A DNA stretch of 13,186 nucleotides from CAYMJO01 sp964391305 (GCA_964391305.1 CAYMJO010000027.1:1-13186), one strand, 5' to 3'. Positions 1-7,848 are shown, counted from the stretch's first letter. Made by a program: numbers and translations. Notes: generated from the letters alone by a model not told the origin.

Positions 1-738
1 CCCGCGGACGCGCTTGGCGTACGACACGGGAATGTTACGCTGACCTTCGGTAATCAGAACAACACCCGCAATGACCACGATGGCAATTGCGGCGAAGCCC
101 ACGATACCCGTAATCTGTGTTGGATCAAATACGGCAAGCTGTTGTCGAAGAGCTGAAGGAATACCCGCAATGATTCCGGCAAAGATGATGAGAGACACAC
201 CATTGCCAACACCTTGCTCGGATATGAGCTCTCCTATCCACATCAAAAACACAGTGCCTCCGGTCACAACTATAATGATCGTTAAAAAATTAAAAAAACT
301 CAAGTTTGTCACAAGGGGAACGGGACCTTGATTAAGCAAAGTAATCAAACTATAAGTCTGAAGCGCCGCCATAGGTATGGTCAAGTAACGCGTAAGCTGA
401 TTGATCTTACGGCGTCCATCTTCGCCCTCTTCCTTGGCAAGACGCTCAAGCCGCGGAATGACCATCGTAAGCAGCTGAATTATAATAGACGCTGTTATGT
501 ACGGACCAACGCCGAGCATGACTATCGAAAGATTAGACAGACCTCCGCCCGAGAATATGTTCAAAAGCCCAAAAAGCTGGTTATTGCTCAAAAACTGACG
601 CAATGCATCGGCATCAACTCCCGGAACTGGAACCGCCGCGGCAATCCTAAAAACAACAAGCATCGCAAGGGTGAACAATATCTTGTTTCTTATCCCCTTT
701 ATCTTAAAAATTTGTACTACTTTTTGATACCAAGCCAT
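1..738 (-). CDS. secY: Preprotein translocase subunit SecY (N-terminal 246 residues, cut by window edge)
   Basis: SecY is the membrane channel of the Sec translocase and works with SecE, SecG and SecA or the ribosome. Reading the minus strand from ATG at 738-736 gives an uninterrupted frame to base 1. It starts MAWYQKVVQIFKIKGIRNKI, followed by a first membrane segment at residues 20-37. Residues 61-92 hold the plug/TM2 region (FSGGGLSNLSIVMLGVGPYI). Residues 169-182 read GELISEQGVGNGVS, a conserved SecY signature. Hydrophobic segments follow at about 150-168, 182-195 and 210-230, and the visible end NIPVSYAKRVRG is the conserved stretch after TM5. The rest of the protein lies outside the window. 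The start is 22 bases after the rplO stop, so it is probably co-transcribed as the last visible spc-operon gene. No clear Shine-Dalgarno sequence is visible. Confidence 0.96.
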   Translation of the reverse strand, partial: MAWYQKVVQIFKIKGIRNKILFTLAMLVVFRIAAAVPVPGVDADALRQFLSNNQLFGLLNIFSGGGLSNLSIVMLGVGPYITASIIIQLLTMVIPRLERLAKEEGEDGRRKINQLTRYLTIPMAALQTYSLITLLNQGPVPLVTNLSFFNFLTIIIVVTGGTVFLMWIGELISEQGVGNGVSLIIFAGIIAGIPSALRQQLAVFDPTQITGIVGFAAIAIVVIAGVVLITEGQRNIPVSYAKRVRG

Positions 739-760
739 TTTTCAAGATATTAGTATCTTA

Positions 761-1195
761 TTATTTTATCCGTGACTTCACAGATTTAGAGAAAAACACA
801 TCCTTGAACTTGAGTTTTTTCTTGAGCTCGCCGTTACCGAGGATTTTTACTCCAAACTTAATTGTATCAACTAAACCATATCTAAGCAAAGCCTTCGGCG
901 TAACGGTGTCCCCATCTTCAAACTTTTGATTCAAATCCAAAAGATTAACAACGGCCATCTTTGGCTTTGCCTTCTGATCCCTTGGATTCTTGTAACCAAC
1001 GCCCCGCAATTTAGGGATTCTTCTAAATAGTGGTGTCTGACCGCCTTCAAAACTAGTCCTTTTCCTTCCGCCTGAACGGGCTTTTTGCCCTTTCTGCCCT
1101 TTTCCCGATTTAGCCCCTCTGCCACTACCAATACCTCGGCCCCTTCTATGCTTTTTGTTTAACTGTTTCGTAAATTTTAGATCCGACATTTTCAT
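761..1195 (-). CDS. rplO: 50S ribosomal protein L15 (uL15)
   Basis: L15 is a late-assembling large-subunit protein that organises 23S rRNA domains. The 144-residue product matches the family length. The N-terminal glycine/arginine/lysine-rich arm spans about residues 17-48 ([18 protein letters not shown] and on). The family motif [17 protein letters not shown] lies at about 49-65, and a small C-terminal globular domain follows. Two in-frame ATGs exist, at 1195 and 1189, and neither has a convincing Shine-Dalgarno, so the start could be two codons shorter. It follows rpsE directly with 39 bases between them. Most bacteria have rpmD (L30) in that position, and here it is missing. Confidence 0.96.
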   Translation of the reverse strand: MKMSDLKFTKQLNKKHRRGRGIGSGRGAKSGKGQKGQKARSGGRKRTSFEGGQTPLFRRIPKLRGVGYKNPRDQKAKPKMAVVNLLDLNQKFEDGDTVTPKALLRYGLVDTIKFGVKILGNGELKKKLKFKDVFFSKSVKSRIK

Positions 1196-1234
1196 AAAAA
1201 AGAAAATACCATATAAATTATACCGCGAAGATCT

Positions 1235-1855
1235 TTAGTTGCTATTTTTGTCCTTTTCACCACTTACTTTATTTTTTTTATCCTTTGTGCCTTTCTTCCC
1301 TTTTAAATTTGGCCGAATGTTCTTCTTTTTTTCCACACGAACAAAAGGAGATAACTCCGAAACGTTTTTCCCCCTCATTTTCGCTATCTCATCCGGAGTT
1401 TTCAGGCTCCGCAACGCCAATATTGTAGCCCTGACATTGTTGATCTTGTTTGACGATCCAAGCATTTTGCTCAAAATATTTTTTATACCAGAAAGCTCCA
1501 CGACAGCTCTCACTCCACCGCCGGCAATGATACCAGTCCCGGGACTAGCCGGCTTCAGAAAGACAGTCGCTCCACTATAATGAAGATTTACCTCATGCGG
1601 AATAGTACCGGCAATGATGGAAACTCTAAACATTTGTTTCTCCGCTTTTTTAACAGCCTTCGATATGGCCGAAGTTACATCCGCTCCCTTAGCAACTCCC
1701 ATGCCGACCTTGCCCTTACGATCGCCTATAACCATTGTCGCACGAAACCTAAAACGACGTCCACCCGCAACCACTCGCGTCACACGAGCCACATCCACAA
1801 GAATCTGGTCGTATTTTCTCCTCTTATCAATTTTTCTTCCGATTCCCTTTTCCAT
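1235..1855 (-). CDS. rpsE: 30S ribosomal protein S5 (uS5)
   Basis: S5 sits at the mRNA entry side of the small subunit and contributes to decoding accuracy. The 206-residue product has the N-terminal double-stranded RNA-binding fold at about residues 17-80 (VTRVVAGGRRFRFRATMVIG) and the C-terminal S5 domain (GATVFLKPASPGTGIIAGGG at about 95-114, then VRAVVELSGIKNILSKMLGS). The sequence after about residue 175 is a lysine/asparagine-rich tail of about 30 residues that is longer than in typical S5. ATG at 1855 lies 20 bases after the rplR stop and gives the canonical N-terminus. The only purine motif upstream, AGGA, is further from the start than usual. Confidence 0.97.
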   Translation of the reverse strand: MEKGIGRKIDKRRKYDQILVDVARVTRVVAGGRRFRFRATMVIGDRKGKVGMGVAKGADVTSAISKAVKKAEKQMFRVSIIAGTIPHEVNLHYSGATVFLKPASPGTGIIAGGGVRAVVELSGIKNILSKMLGSSNKINNVRATILALRSLKTPDEIAKMRGKNVSELSPFVRVEKKKNIRPNLKGKKGTKDKKNKVSGEKDKNSN

Positions 1856-1875
1856 TTTTTTAAAAAATTATAATC

Positions 1876-2232
1876 CTAAAACTTTAGTCCCGCCTTTCTC
1901 GCGCCTTCAGCAAGAGCTTTTACCTTTCCATGATATTGATAGGAACCTCTGTCAAAAACCACATACTCTATCTTCTTCTTCAAAGCTTTGGAAGCCACGC
2001 ACTTGCCCACTTCGAAAGCCAATTCTGTTTTTTTCTTGGATTTTGTCTTAACATCATTGTCAGAGGCTGCGACCAAAGTCTTTTTACTTTCGTCATCGAT
2101 AATCTGCGCATAAATATGCTTCAAACTCCTGTAAACTGAAAGACGCGGCTTTTTCTTCGTACCAAAAATTTTCGCTCGAACCCTCGAGTTTCTTCTGTAT
2201 CGTAAATCCCATTTTCGATTTTTCTTTGCCAT
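1876..2232 (-). CDS. rplR: 50S ribosomal protein L18 (uL18)
   Basis: L18 binds 5S rRNA together with L5 and helps install the central protuberance. I chose ATG at 2232, giving 118 residues ([20 protein letters not shown]), which is the usual family length. An in-frame upstream start at 2292 would add 20 residues that do not look like L18. A Shine-Dalgarno-like GAGAAG lies a few bases upstream of 2232 and supports the shorter form. The conserved C-terminal block [20 protein letters not shown] is at residues 91-110, followed by ARKAGLKF. The start is 71 bases downstream of the rplF stop. Confidence 0.96.
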   Translation of the reverse strand: MAKKNRKWDLRYRRNSRVRAKIFGTKKKPRLSVYRSLKHIYAQIIDDESKKTLVAASDNDVKTKSKKKTELAFEVGKCVASKALKKKIEYVVFDRGSYQYHGKVKALAEGARKAGLKF

Positions 2233-2303
2233 AAACTTCTCAAAAAAATTAAACCTTATATCCCAAACATTCTCTGCTACAAAGGATAACACCTAAACAC
2301 TTA

Positions 2304-2861
2304 TTATCCTCCAGCGGCGCCTTCAACCGCGGCGGCTTTCTTGCCTTCTTTTCTTATGATGTACTCGTTGACATACTTGATGCCCTTGCCTTTGTAAGGT
2401 TCTGGTTTTTTGACATCTCTGACATCGGCGGCAAATTGCCCAACAAGCTGTTTATCCGCTCCCGATATTTTAATTATGTTCTTTTTAACCTCGACTTCTA
2501 TGTCATCGGGAATATGCATCGGAACTGGATTCGAAAAACCAACGCTTAAAACTAGTTCTTTTCCCTTTACCGCGGCACGATACCCAACCCCGATCACCTC
2601 AAGCTCTTTTTGAAAGCCATCCTTGGTTCCCAAAACCATATTGGCAATCAACGCTCTCTCGAGCCCCCACAAAGCACGCAGTTCTCTATCATCCCCTCTT
2701 GCGTTCAAAACAATCTCATCTCCCTTTATCACAACATTAATCTTGGGACTTACCGTTCTGCTTAGTTCACCCTTCGGCCCTTTAATTAAAACCTTGTTGG
2801 TGTCAATTTTGACATCAACTCCTTCCGGAATTTTTATAGGTTTTTTACCTATACGTGACAT
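2304..2861 (-). CDS. rplF: 50S ribosomal protein L6 (uL6)
   Basis: L6 binds helix 97 of 23S rRNA near the sarcin-ricin loop and the factor-binding site. The 185-residue product starts MSRIGKKPIKIPEGV and has the two repeated L6 domains: about residues 1-82, with IKGPKGELSR, and 83-170, with the signature PEPYKGKGI at 153-161. A short alanine/glycine-rich tail (AAAVEGAAGG) extends the C-terminus. The start is well supported by AAAGGA about seven bases upstream of the ATG, one of the better Shine-Dalgarno sites in the operon. Confidence 0.97.
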   Translation of the reverse strand: MSRIGKKPIKIPEGVDVKIDTNKVLIKGPKGELSRTVSPKINVVIKGDEIVLNARGDDRELRALWGLERALIANMVLGTKDGFQKELEVIGVGYRAAVKGKELVLSVGFSNPVPMHIPDDIEVEVKKNIIKISGADKQLVGQFAADVRDVKKPEPYKGKGIKYVNEYIIRKEGKKAAAVEGAAGG

Positions 2862-2929
2862 GATAAGTCCTTTAAGTTTATTAAGTTCTTGTATCGCTAA
2901 TCACCTAAACTTCATTGATCCAAACAAGA

Positions 2930-3319
2930 TCACCATATTTTACAAATGAATTCTCCCCCGAGTTTTTTTTCACGGGCCTCTTTATCCGTCATGATCCCAC
3001 GAGAGGTAGAAATTATTGCCATGCCCAGTCCCTGAAGAACTTTCGGCAGTTCACTTTTTTTAATATAAATCCTCATTCCAGGTTTGCTCACTATCTCCAA
3101 ATGCTGTATGACACCAGTTCCCTTGTAATATTTCAAAACAATCCTCATTTTACTCTTACCAGAATCATCCTGTTTATCAATGTTTTCTATAAAGCCTTGC
3201 TCCTTCAAAATTTCTCCAATTCTAAACTTCAGCTTTGAAAACGGAATAAAAACTTCGTCATGCCCTACCTTTTGAGCATTACGTATTCTTGTTAACATAT
3301 CAGAAATGGGATCAGACAT
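2930..3319 (-). CDS. rpsH: 30S ribosomal protein S8 (uS8)
   Basis: S8 is a primary 16S rRNA-binding protein of the central domain. In Escherichia coli it also represses the spc operon by binding mRNA near rplE. ATG at 3319 gives 129 residues starting MSDPISDMLTRIRNAQ, the canonical N-terminus. An upstream TTG at 3328 would add three residues and is less likely. The C-terminal rRNA-binding signature STSRGIMTDKEAR lies at 104-116, and the protein ends GGEFICKIW, the usual aromatic end, at a TGA stop. I could not confidently locate an S8-binding mRNA mimic near rplE. Confidence 0.97.
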   Translation of the reverse strand: MSDPISDMLTRIRNAQKVGHDEVFIPFSKLKFRIGEILKEQGFIENIDKQDDSGKSKMRIVLKYYKGTGVIQHLEIVSKPGMRIYIKKSELPKVLQGLGMAIISTSRGIMTDKEAREKKLGGEFICKIW

Positions 3320-3352
3320 ATTTTTCAAAAATTAAATTTATCTTTATAAAAA

Positions 3353-3547
3353 CTACCAACTAGCCTTGCGCACTCCTGGAATTTCTCCTCGGTTCGCCAT
3401 TTCTCTAAAGCAAATACGGCAAAGCCCAAACTTTCTCATGTAGCCTCTTTTTCTGCCACATTTCCAACAACGCCTAACAACTCTAGTGGAATACTTCGGT
3501 TTATCAAGTGATTTTCGCGATTTATATTCTTGTGCCTCTGTAGACAT
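3353..3547 (-). CDS. rpsN: 30S ribosomal protein S14, zinc-binding type (uS14, type Z)
   Basis: S14 stabilises the head of the small subunit. This is the short, zinc-binding form: 64 residues against about 61 for the type Z family. Cysteines are at 27, 30, 43 and 46 (CWKC and CRIC), followed by the conserved end [18 protein letters not shown]. The short product and intact cysteine quartet distinguish it from the longer zinc-free paralogue. ATG at 3547 is the only sensible start. It lies between rplE and rpsH, as in most spc operons. Confidence 0.97.
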   Translation of the reverse strand: MSTEAQEYKSRKSLDKPKYSTRVVRRCWKCGRKRGYMRKFGLCRICFREMANRGEIPGVRKASW

Positions 3548-3588
3548 ATATAATTAAAGTTATATTTTTAAAAAATTAAACTTGACCG

Positions 3589-4206
3589 TTATTCCTTTAA
3601 TTCCTTGACTCCCGTACGCTTGGTTTGAGCTTTTTTAGAATCAAATCTGCGCTTTTTTTTCTTTTTCTTCTCTCCCTTCCTAAATGGAATCCCAAATAAT
3701 TCCAACAACCTTTTCCCCTCTTTCGAAGTATTTGCCGTAGTTTTTATACAGACCTCAAGACCATGTACTTTTTCAACTTCATCGGGATTTATCTCTGGAA
3801 ATACCGTATGCTCCCTGAATCCTATTGCAATGTTTCCCTTTTTATCAAGTGAGGTATCGGGAATTCCCCTAAAATCTCTGACTCTCGGCAGAGCAACTTT
3901 AACAAGTTTTTCAACAAAATCAAACATCTTCTTTTTTCGAAGAGTTACAACGAGACCAACCTTCATGCCGCTTTTAACATTGAACCCAGAAATGGCCTTT
4001 CGCGCAATTGTATTCACCGGCTTCTGCCCAGTTATTCTGGAAAGCGTATCCATCATTACATCAAAATACTTAGAGTCTTTCAAGGCTTTGCTCGTGCCAA
4101 TGTTAAGTACGACCTTTTCCAGCTTCGGAACAGCCATCTTGTTCCTATAGCCAAACTCCTTCATAAGAGCTGGAACAATTTCCTTTTTATACTTATCGAT
4201 CAACAT
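3589..4206 (-). CDS. rplE: 50S ribosomal protein L5 (uL5) with basic C-terminal tail
   Basis: L5 binds 5S rRNA in the central protuberance and contacts P-site tRNA and S13. The core spans about residues 1-176 (MLIDKYKKEIVPALMKEFGY, later GQKPVNTIARKAISGFNVKSG and GFREHTVFPEI). A 29-residue lysine-rich tail (KKKKKRR at about 181-187) follows and makes the protein about 25 residues longer than common L5. ATG at 4206 is preceded by AGGA about eight bases upstream, a good Shine-Dalgarno site. The start lies 69 bases after the rplX stop. Confidence 0.97.
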   Translation of the reverse strand: MLIDKYKKEIVPALMKEFGYRNKMAVPKLEKVVLNIGTSKALKDSKYFDVMMDTLSRITGQKPVNTIARKAISGFNVKSGMKVGLVVTLRKKKMFDFVEKLVKVALPRVRDFRGIPDTSLDKKGNIAIGFREHTVFPEINPDEVEKVHGLEVCIKTTANTSKEGKRLLELFGIPFRKGEKKKKKKRRFDSKKAQTKRTGVKELKE

Positions 4207-4275
4207 ATAATTATCCTAGTTGTCCTAACTGTTTTAATCGTTGCTTTTAAAAAATCAATTATAACAATTAGAACA

Positions 4276-4584
4276 TCAGAACGTTTCTTTGCATTTTTTA
4301 CAGCTTCTCGATTTGCCGCCCTTGCTCGAAATGTTATAGCCGAACCTTGTCGGCTTACTACACTTCGGACACGTCAGCATTACATTGGATACATGCATTG
4401 GAGCGTTATACTCCACAATTTGTCCCTTTTGGCCCTCACGCTTTGGACGAACATTCTTCTTCATAACGTTAACCCCCTCCACAACGATTTTCTCATCGCA
4501 CGGAAAAGACTGGATAACCTTTCCAGTTTTGCCTCTGTCTTTGCCAGAGATGACCTTTACATTGTCGTTTACCTTGATTTTCAT
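4276..4584 (-). CDS. rplX: 50S ribosomal protein L24 (uL24) with cysteine quartet
   Basis: L24 is an assembly-initiating protein that binds the 5' domain of 23S rRNA near the tunnel exit. The 102-residue product has the N-terminal KOW motif (VNDNVKVISGKDRGKTGKVI) and the family motif VEGVNVMKKNVRP. The C-terminal part carries cysteines at 72, 75, 95 and 98 (CPKC and CKKC), which suggests a zinc ribbon as in many 'C+' L24 proteins. The stop is TGA. No Shine-Dalgarno sequence is visible before ATG 4584, and the 112-base gap upstream holds a long imperfect inverted repeat. Confidence 0.96.
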   Translation of the reverse strand: MKIKVNDNVKVISGKDRGKTGKVIQSFPCDEKIVVEGVNVMKKNVRPKREGQKGQIVEYNAPMHVSNVMLTCPKCSKPTRFGYNISSKGGKSRSCKKCKETF

Positions 4585-4613
4585 ATGATTGTTTCAACTG
4601 TTCGTTACAACTA

Positions 4614-4685
4614 TTCTAATTATTCCATTTGGAGATCAGCCAACTTCCCGCCTATTGATCTTCCAAAAAATCGGAATGATTAGAA
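4614..4685 (-). promoter_or_regulatory. Two-part imperfect stem-loop in the rplN-rplX gap
   Basis: In the minus-strand transcript, 4685-4673 (TTCTAATCATTCC) can pair with 4626-4614 (GGAATAATTAGAA): 12 of 13 positions match, with one C-A mismatch. Inside it, 4665-4656 (TGGAAGATCA) pairs with 4638-4630 (TGATCTCCA) with one bulged A. The two stems line up on one axis, separated by an asymmetric internal loop. The structure ends about 30 bases before the rplX start, which lacks a Shine-Dalgarno. It could be a translational control element, an RNA-processing site or a weak attenuator. There is no clear U-run directly after it. Its function is unknown. Confidence 0.5.
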
Positions 4686-4696
4686 CGCTATAACAG

Positions 4697-5068
4697 CTAC
4701 AACACTTCTGGCGCAAGCGATATTATTTTTTGAAAACCTGCCTTGCGAACCTCTCGCGCTATGGGACCAAAAATACGAGTTCCCCGCGGTACTTTGTCTT
4801 CCTTATCGATAATCACCGCCGCATTTTCATCAAAACGAATGTACGTACCGTCCTCTCTACGCTCTTCCTTTTTTTTACGAACCAAAACGGCACTCACGAC
4901 TTCTCCCTTTTTCACAATGCCCCGAGGAATCGCATCCTTCACGGCTGCGATGAAAATATCTCCAAGTCCCGCATATCTGCTTCTTGTGCCACCTAAAACC
5001 CTGATACATTTAATCATTCTTGCACCTGTGTTATCGGCAACATTTAATTTTGTACCAACTTGAATCAT
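4697..5068 (-). CDS. rplN: 50S ribosomal protein L14 (uL14)
   Basis: L14 lies at the subunit interface, contacts 16S helix 14 and is the docking site of the silencing factor RsfS. The 123-residue product has the full family length and starts [20 protein letters not shown]. The [12 protein letters not shown] and [16 protein letters not shown] blocks follow. The C-terminal core [20 protein letters not shown] is followed by [11 protein letters not shown]. The end, EVL, lacks any extension. ATG at 5068 starts 14 bases after the rpsQ stop with no clear Shine-Dalgarno, so translational coupling is possible. Confidence 0.97.
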   Translation of the reverse strand: MIQVGTKLNVADNTGARMIKCIRVLGGTRSRYAGLGDIFIAAVKDAIPRGIVKKGEVVSAVLVRKKKEERREDGTYIRFDENAAVIIDKEDKVPRGTRIFGPIAREVRKAGFQKIISLAPEVL

Positions 5069-5082
5069 AAGCTTCGTAAAAA

Positions 5083-5379
5083 TTATTTTTTAGTCTTATC
5101 GTCCAGAACATACCAACGCTTGGTCTTACTCAAAGGCCTGCACTCCGCGAAGCGAACTTCATCTCCTTTCTTAAATTTATTATGCTCGTCATGAACTGGG
5201 TAAAGCTTGGAAACTCCGTATCTCTTATTATATTTAGCATGCTGCTTCATTCGATGAATGCTCACAACTATCGTCTTATCCATTTTATCGCTCACAACTA
5301 CACCTTTAAAAACCCGATTGATTTTATTATCAGATTTATTCTTACTATCTTTGGAAACCTTAGTAGATTTTTCACTCAT
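5083..5379 (-). CDS. rpsQ: 30S ribosomal protein S17 (uS17) with polar N-terminal extension
   Basis: S17 is a primary 16S rRNA-binding OB-fold protein of the small-subunit body. The OB-fold core starts at about residue 22 ([20 protein letters not shown]) and runs to the end, with [20 protein letters not shown] at about 63-82. The first 20 residues are a serine/lysine/asparagine-rich extension that common S17 proteins lack. ATG at 5379 is supported by AAAGG about ten bases upstream, which overlaps the end of rpmC. The start is only five bases after the rpmC stop, so the two are almost certainly translated together. Confidence 0.96.
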   Translation of the reverse strand: MSEKSTKVSKDSKNKSDNKINRVFKGVVVSDKMDKTIVVSIHRMKQHAKYNKRYGVSKLYPVHDEHNKFKKGDEVRFAECRPLSKTKRWYVLDDKTKK

Positions 5380-5384
5380 AAAAT

Positions 5385-5588
5385 TTAACCTTTAGTTGAC
5401 TCTTTCTCCCGCTCTTTCAACGCGGTCAAAATTTTAGCAAGTATTCTCTTGATAACTCTTTTGCTATTCGTGTTCTTCACTTGCTTATTTGCTATTCTAA
5501 AATTTAAATCTCTTAGCTTCTCATGATTCTGAGCAAGCAATTTTTTCAACTCCCTGTCGCTTTTTTCCCTCAACTCTACAATTTCCAT
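5385..5588 (-). CDS. rpmC: 50S ribosomal protein L29 (uL29)
   Basis: L29 is a small two-helix protein beside L23 at the polypeptide exit site. The 67-residue product has the family pattern: MEIVELREKSDRELKKLLAQ, then NHEKLRDLNFRIANKQVKNT (the N/K-Q pattern of the turn), and a second basic helix RVIKRILAKILTALKERE. The length is typical. No clear Shine-Dalgarno precedes ATG 5588. The gene lies between rplP and rpsQ as expected. Confidence 0.95.
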   Translation of the reverse strand: MEIVELREKSDRELKKLLAQNHEKLRDLNFRIANKQVKNTNSKRVIKRILAKILTALKEREKESTKG

Positions 5589-5620
5589 ACTGAATAAATT
5601 TAATTGGCAAAAATAAAAAT

Positions 5621-6031
5621 CTAATGGTCATCGCCGATAAACTTTGTCCTTATCGGCAGCTTGTGCGATGCGAGCCTAAGGGCTTCCTTCGCAACACGTA
5701 TAGAAACTCCATCCATTTCAAACAAAATTCTCCCGGGATGAACAACCGCCACAAAATGATCCACGGCTCCTTTTCCTTTGCCCATTCTATTTTCAGAACC
5801 ATGATTTGTAATTGGCTTGTCTGGAAAAATACGAACCCATATTTTCCCGCCACGCTGAACAAAGCGAGTCATCGCCCTTCTCGCCGCCTCGATTTGTCTC
5901 GCAGAAACCCAATTCCCTTCCAGAGCTTTCAGTCCAAAACTCCCGAAACTAAGCGTGTTTCCTCGATGTGCTACTCCTCTCACAACGCCCCTTTGTAGCT
6001 TTCTATGTTTTACCTTGCGCGGCATCAACAT
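5621..6031 (-). CDS. rplP: 50S ribosomal protein L16 (uL16)
   Basis: L16 is a late-assembly protein between the A-site region and the central protuberance and helps position A-site tRNA. The 136-residue product starts [15 protein letters not shown], the canonical N-terminus. The ATG at 6031 is therefore preferred over the in-frame ATG at 6025. Key blocks are [31 protein letters not shown] and the signature [18 protein letters not shown] at about 80-97. No tail is present. An AAAGGA motif is about 17 bases upstream, further than ideal. Confidence 0.97.
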   Translation of the reverse strand: MLMPRKVKHRKLQRGVVRGVAHRGNTLSFGSFGLKALEGNWVSARQIEAARRAMTRFVQRGGKIWVRIFPDKPITNHGSENRMGKGKGAVDHFVAVVHPGRILFEMDGVSIRVAKEALRLASHKLPIRTKFIGDDH

Positions 6032-6076
6032 GACTTTGCAAAATTAATTCCTTTAAAATTTTTAAAACAATACCAA

Positions 6077-6730
6077 TCACTTACTCTTTTTAAAAACCTC
6101 GCCCTTGTAAATCCAAACCTTCACTCCGACCAATCCGGCAATTGTATGCGCGGCTACACTTGCATAGTCAACATTTGCTCTCAAGGTGTGGAGCGGAATA
6201 TTGCCCCGAGCAAGCCATTCTCTACGGGACATATCTCTCCCATTAAGCCTTCCGGACACGCCAATACGAACACCTTTCACCCCATCCGCCTCATAAACCT
6301 TGTCAATGCCCTGTTTGAGAACCCTCTTAAAAGCTATTCTCTTTTCTAGCTGATCTACCACTGACTGAGCAACAAGCTGTGCATTAGCTTGAGGATTTTT
6401 TATTTCTTCAATGCTGATTTTCACATCAACTTTACCGCTACCTTTATTGATAATCTTTTTCACTCCATCACGAAGTTCCTCAACACCGGCGCCGCCACGA
6501 CCTATTATTATTCCAGGACGAGAAGTATGAATGGTCACCGTAACCAGCCTTGGCGATCTATATATTTCGATTTCAGCAACTCCAGCATCTTTCAATTTAT
6601 CATTCAAAAATTCCCTGATACGCATATCCTGTTCCAGCATAAAACGATAGTTCTTCTTGGCGAACCATTTTGATTTCCATGAATATATGTTTCCCACCCG
6701 GAAACTTCTCGGATGCACTTTCTGTCCCAT
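6077..6730 (-). CDS. rpsC: 30S ribosomal protein S3 (uS3)
   Basis: S3 forms part of the mRNA entry channel and helicase of the small subunit. ATG at 6730 gives 217 residues starting MGQKVHPRSFRVGN, the canonical N-terminus. An upstream TTG at 6760 would add ten unlikely residues. The type II KH domain has its GXXG loop in IIIGRGGAGVEEL (GRGG at 77-80). The C-terminal domain contains GVRIGVSGRLNGRDMSRREW at about 153-172 and the end VGVKVWIYKGEVFKKSK. The start lies 43 bases after the rplV stop without a clear Shine-Dalgarno. Confidence 0.97.
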   Translation of the reverse strand: MGQKVHPRSFRVGNIYSWKSKWFAKKNYRFMLEQDMRIREFLNDKLKDAGVAEIEIYRSPRLVTVTIHTSRPGIIIGRGGAGVEELRDGVKKIINKGSGKVDVKISIEEIKNPQANAQLVAQSVVDQLEKRIAFKRVLKQGIDKVYEADGVKGVRIGVSGRLNGRDMSRREWLARGNIPLHTLRANVDYASVAAHTIAGLVGVKVWIYKGEVFKKSK

Positions 6731-6773
6731 AAATTTATATTTACTCGATATTAATTTCAAGCTTTCTTCGATA

Positions 6774-7352
6774 TCATCCTTCAGACTTGCGTCTGAAAAA
6801 CCTATTCACAAAACCTCTCAATTTGCCCTTATCACCTTTTCCAAACTTTTTTTCTTTTCTTCCACCTTGGAAAAATCCTGTTTTGTCTTCCCCTTCCCGC
6901 TTCTTCGTCTTTTTTTCTTTTCGATCCTCTTTTTTCGAAATTCTGGAAATATCATCCTTTGTCTTAAGCTTTAAAATTTTTACATCTTTCTTCTTTTTAC
7001 TCTTCGCGGCCTTTTTCTTACCTTTTACTTTTTCTTCTAAAGCTATTGAAATATGACTGGTCCTCTTAACTATCGGGGCCGCGCTGCCCTTTGATGCGGC
7101 TCTCCATCTCTTCAACTTTGGTCCCTCTGCCACAAAAATTTCTTTTATAAAAAGATTATCTTTCTCTAAATCAAAATTATTTTCTGCGTTTGCAATCGCG
7201 GATTTAAGAACGACCCCTATTGGCTTCCTCGCAGACTTGTTAACATACCGAAGCTCCTGTTCTGCGATCACAACATCCAAGCCACGCAAAAGATTGGCTA
7301 CCAGCCTAACCTTTCTAGGTGATATACGTATTTGTCTCGCATGAGCTTTCAT
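6774..7352 (-). CDS. rplV: 50S ribosomal protein L22 (uL22) with long basic C-terminal tail
   Basis: L22 contacts all 23S domains and lines the polypeptide exit tunnel with its beta-hairpin. ATG at 7352 gives 192 residues; the TTG one codon upstream is less likely. The core covers about residues 1-108 (MKAHARQIRISPRKVRLVAN, then SAIANAENN, and the hairpin region EGPKLKRWRAASKGSAAPI at about 76-94). Residues 109-192 are an 84-residue lysine/arginine-rich, low-complexity extension, while typical L22 ends near residue 110. AAGGG lies about ten bases upstream and supports the start. The stop is TGA. Confidence 0.96.
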   Translation of the reverse strand: MKAHARQIRISPRKVRLVANLLRGLDVVIAEQELRYVNKSARKPIGVVLKSAIANAENNFDLEKDNLFIKEIFVAEGPKLKRWRAASKGSAAPIVKRTSHISIALEEKVKGKKKAAKSKKKKDVKILKLKTKDDISRISKKEDRKEKKTKKREGEDKTGFFQGGRKEKKFGKGDKGKLRGFVNRFFRRKSEG

Positions 7353-7394
7353 CAATATATGACCCTTATTTAATTAAGAATCGCCAGCAACGAC

Positions 7395-7421
7395 CTGTGA
7401 ATATCCCTGCAAATTATTCAC
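7395..7421 (-). promoter_or_regulatory. Small stem-loop in the rpsS-rplV gap
   Basis: The gap between the rpsS stop and the rplV start (7353-7455) contains TGTGAATA at 7395-7402 and its reverse complement at 7414-7421. This is a perfect 8-bp stem with an 11-base loop. It lies about 43 bases upstream of the rplV ATG and leaves the AAGGG ribosome-binding motif free. The rest of the gap shows nothing recognisable. An 8-bp repeat can arise by chance in A+T-rich sequence, so the role is uncertain. Confidence 0.3.
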
Positions 7422-7455
7422 AATCCTTTGCCACATATTATTCCTACTTCTATGT

Positions 7456-7818
7456 CTACGACGTCTTGCCTGATTTGCCACCGACAGCTCCTGCCTCCTC
7501 TTGCGCAATTTTTCCTTTCGCCACCGTTGCTTCCTTGGCAGCCGCTTCCTCTTCGGCGGCTTTTCTACCGCCGTGGACAACAAACTTACGAGTAGACGAA
7601 AACTCTCCAAGCTTATGGCCAACCATATTCTCGGTCACGAAAACCGGTATATGTTCTTTCCCATTATGAACACCTATTGTAAAACCAACCATCTCCGGGG
7701 AAATTACAGAATCTCTCGCCCAAGTTTTTATCAACGCTTTATCACCACGCTTAAACTTGCTGATCTTTTTCAACAGCCTCTCATCAATATACGGACCTTT
7801 TTTTAAACTTCTCGACAT
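7456..7818 (-). CDS. rpsS: 30S ribosomal protein S19 (uS19) with C-terminal tail
   Basis: S19 sits in the head of the small subunit with S13, near the A-site finger. ATG at 7818 gives 120 residues starting [20 protein letters not shown], the canonical N-terminus. The open frame extends upstream to 7911, but that part overlaps rplB out of frame and does not resemble S19. Conserved blocks are [20 protein letters not shown] and the signature [20 protein letters not shown] at about 65-84. Residues 87-120 are an alanine/glutamate/glycine/lysine-rich tail. Common S19 is about 92 residues long. Confidence 0.96.
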   Translation of the reverse strand: MSRSLKKGPYIDERLLKKISKFKRGDKALIKTWARDSVISPEMVGFTIGVHNGKEHIPVFVTENMVGHKLGEFSSTRKFVVHGGRKAAEEEAAAKEATVAKGKIAQEEAGAVGGKSGKTS

Positions 7819-7848
7819 AGATTTAATATCTTTGAATTGCCTGTCTGA

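Noticed and set aside
71..753. Plus-strand open frames at the left edge
   Set aside because: They are antisense to the SecY N-terminal region, which reads cleanly on the minus strand up to the window edge.
4207..4275. Hairpin in the rplX-rplE gap
   Set aside because: Only a 7-bp pairing with one G-U and a long A+T-rich loop can be formed; this is too weak to list.
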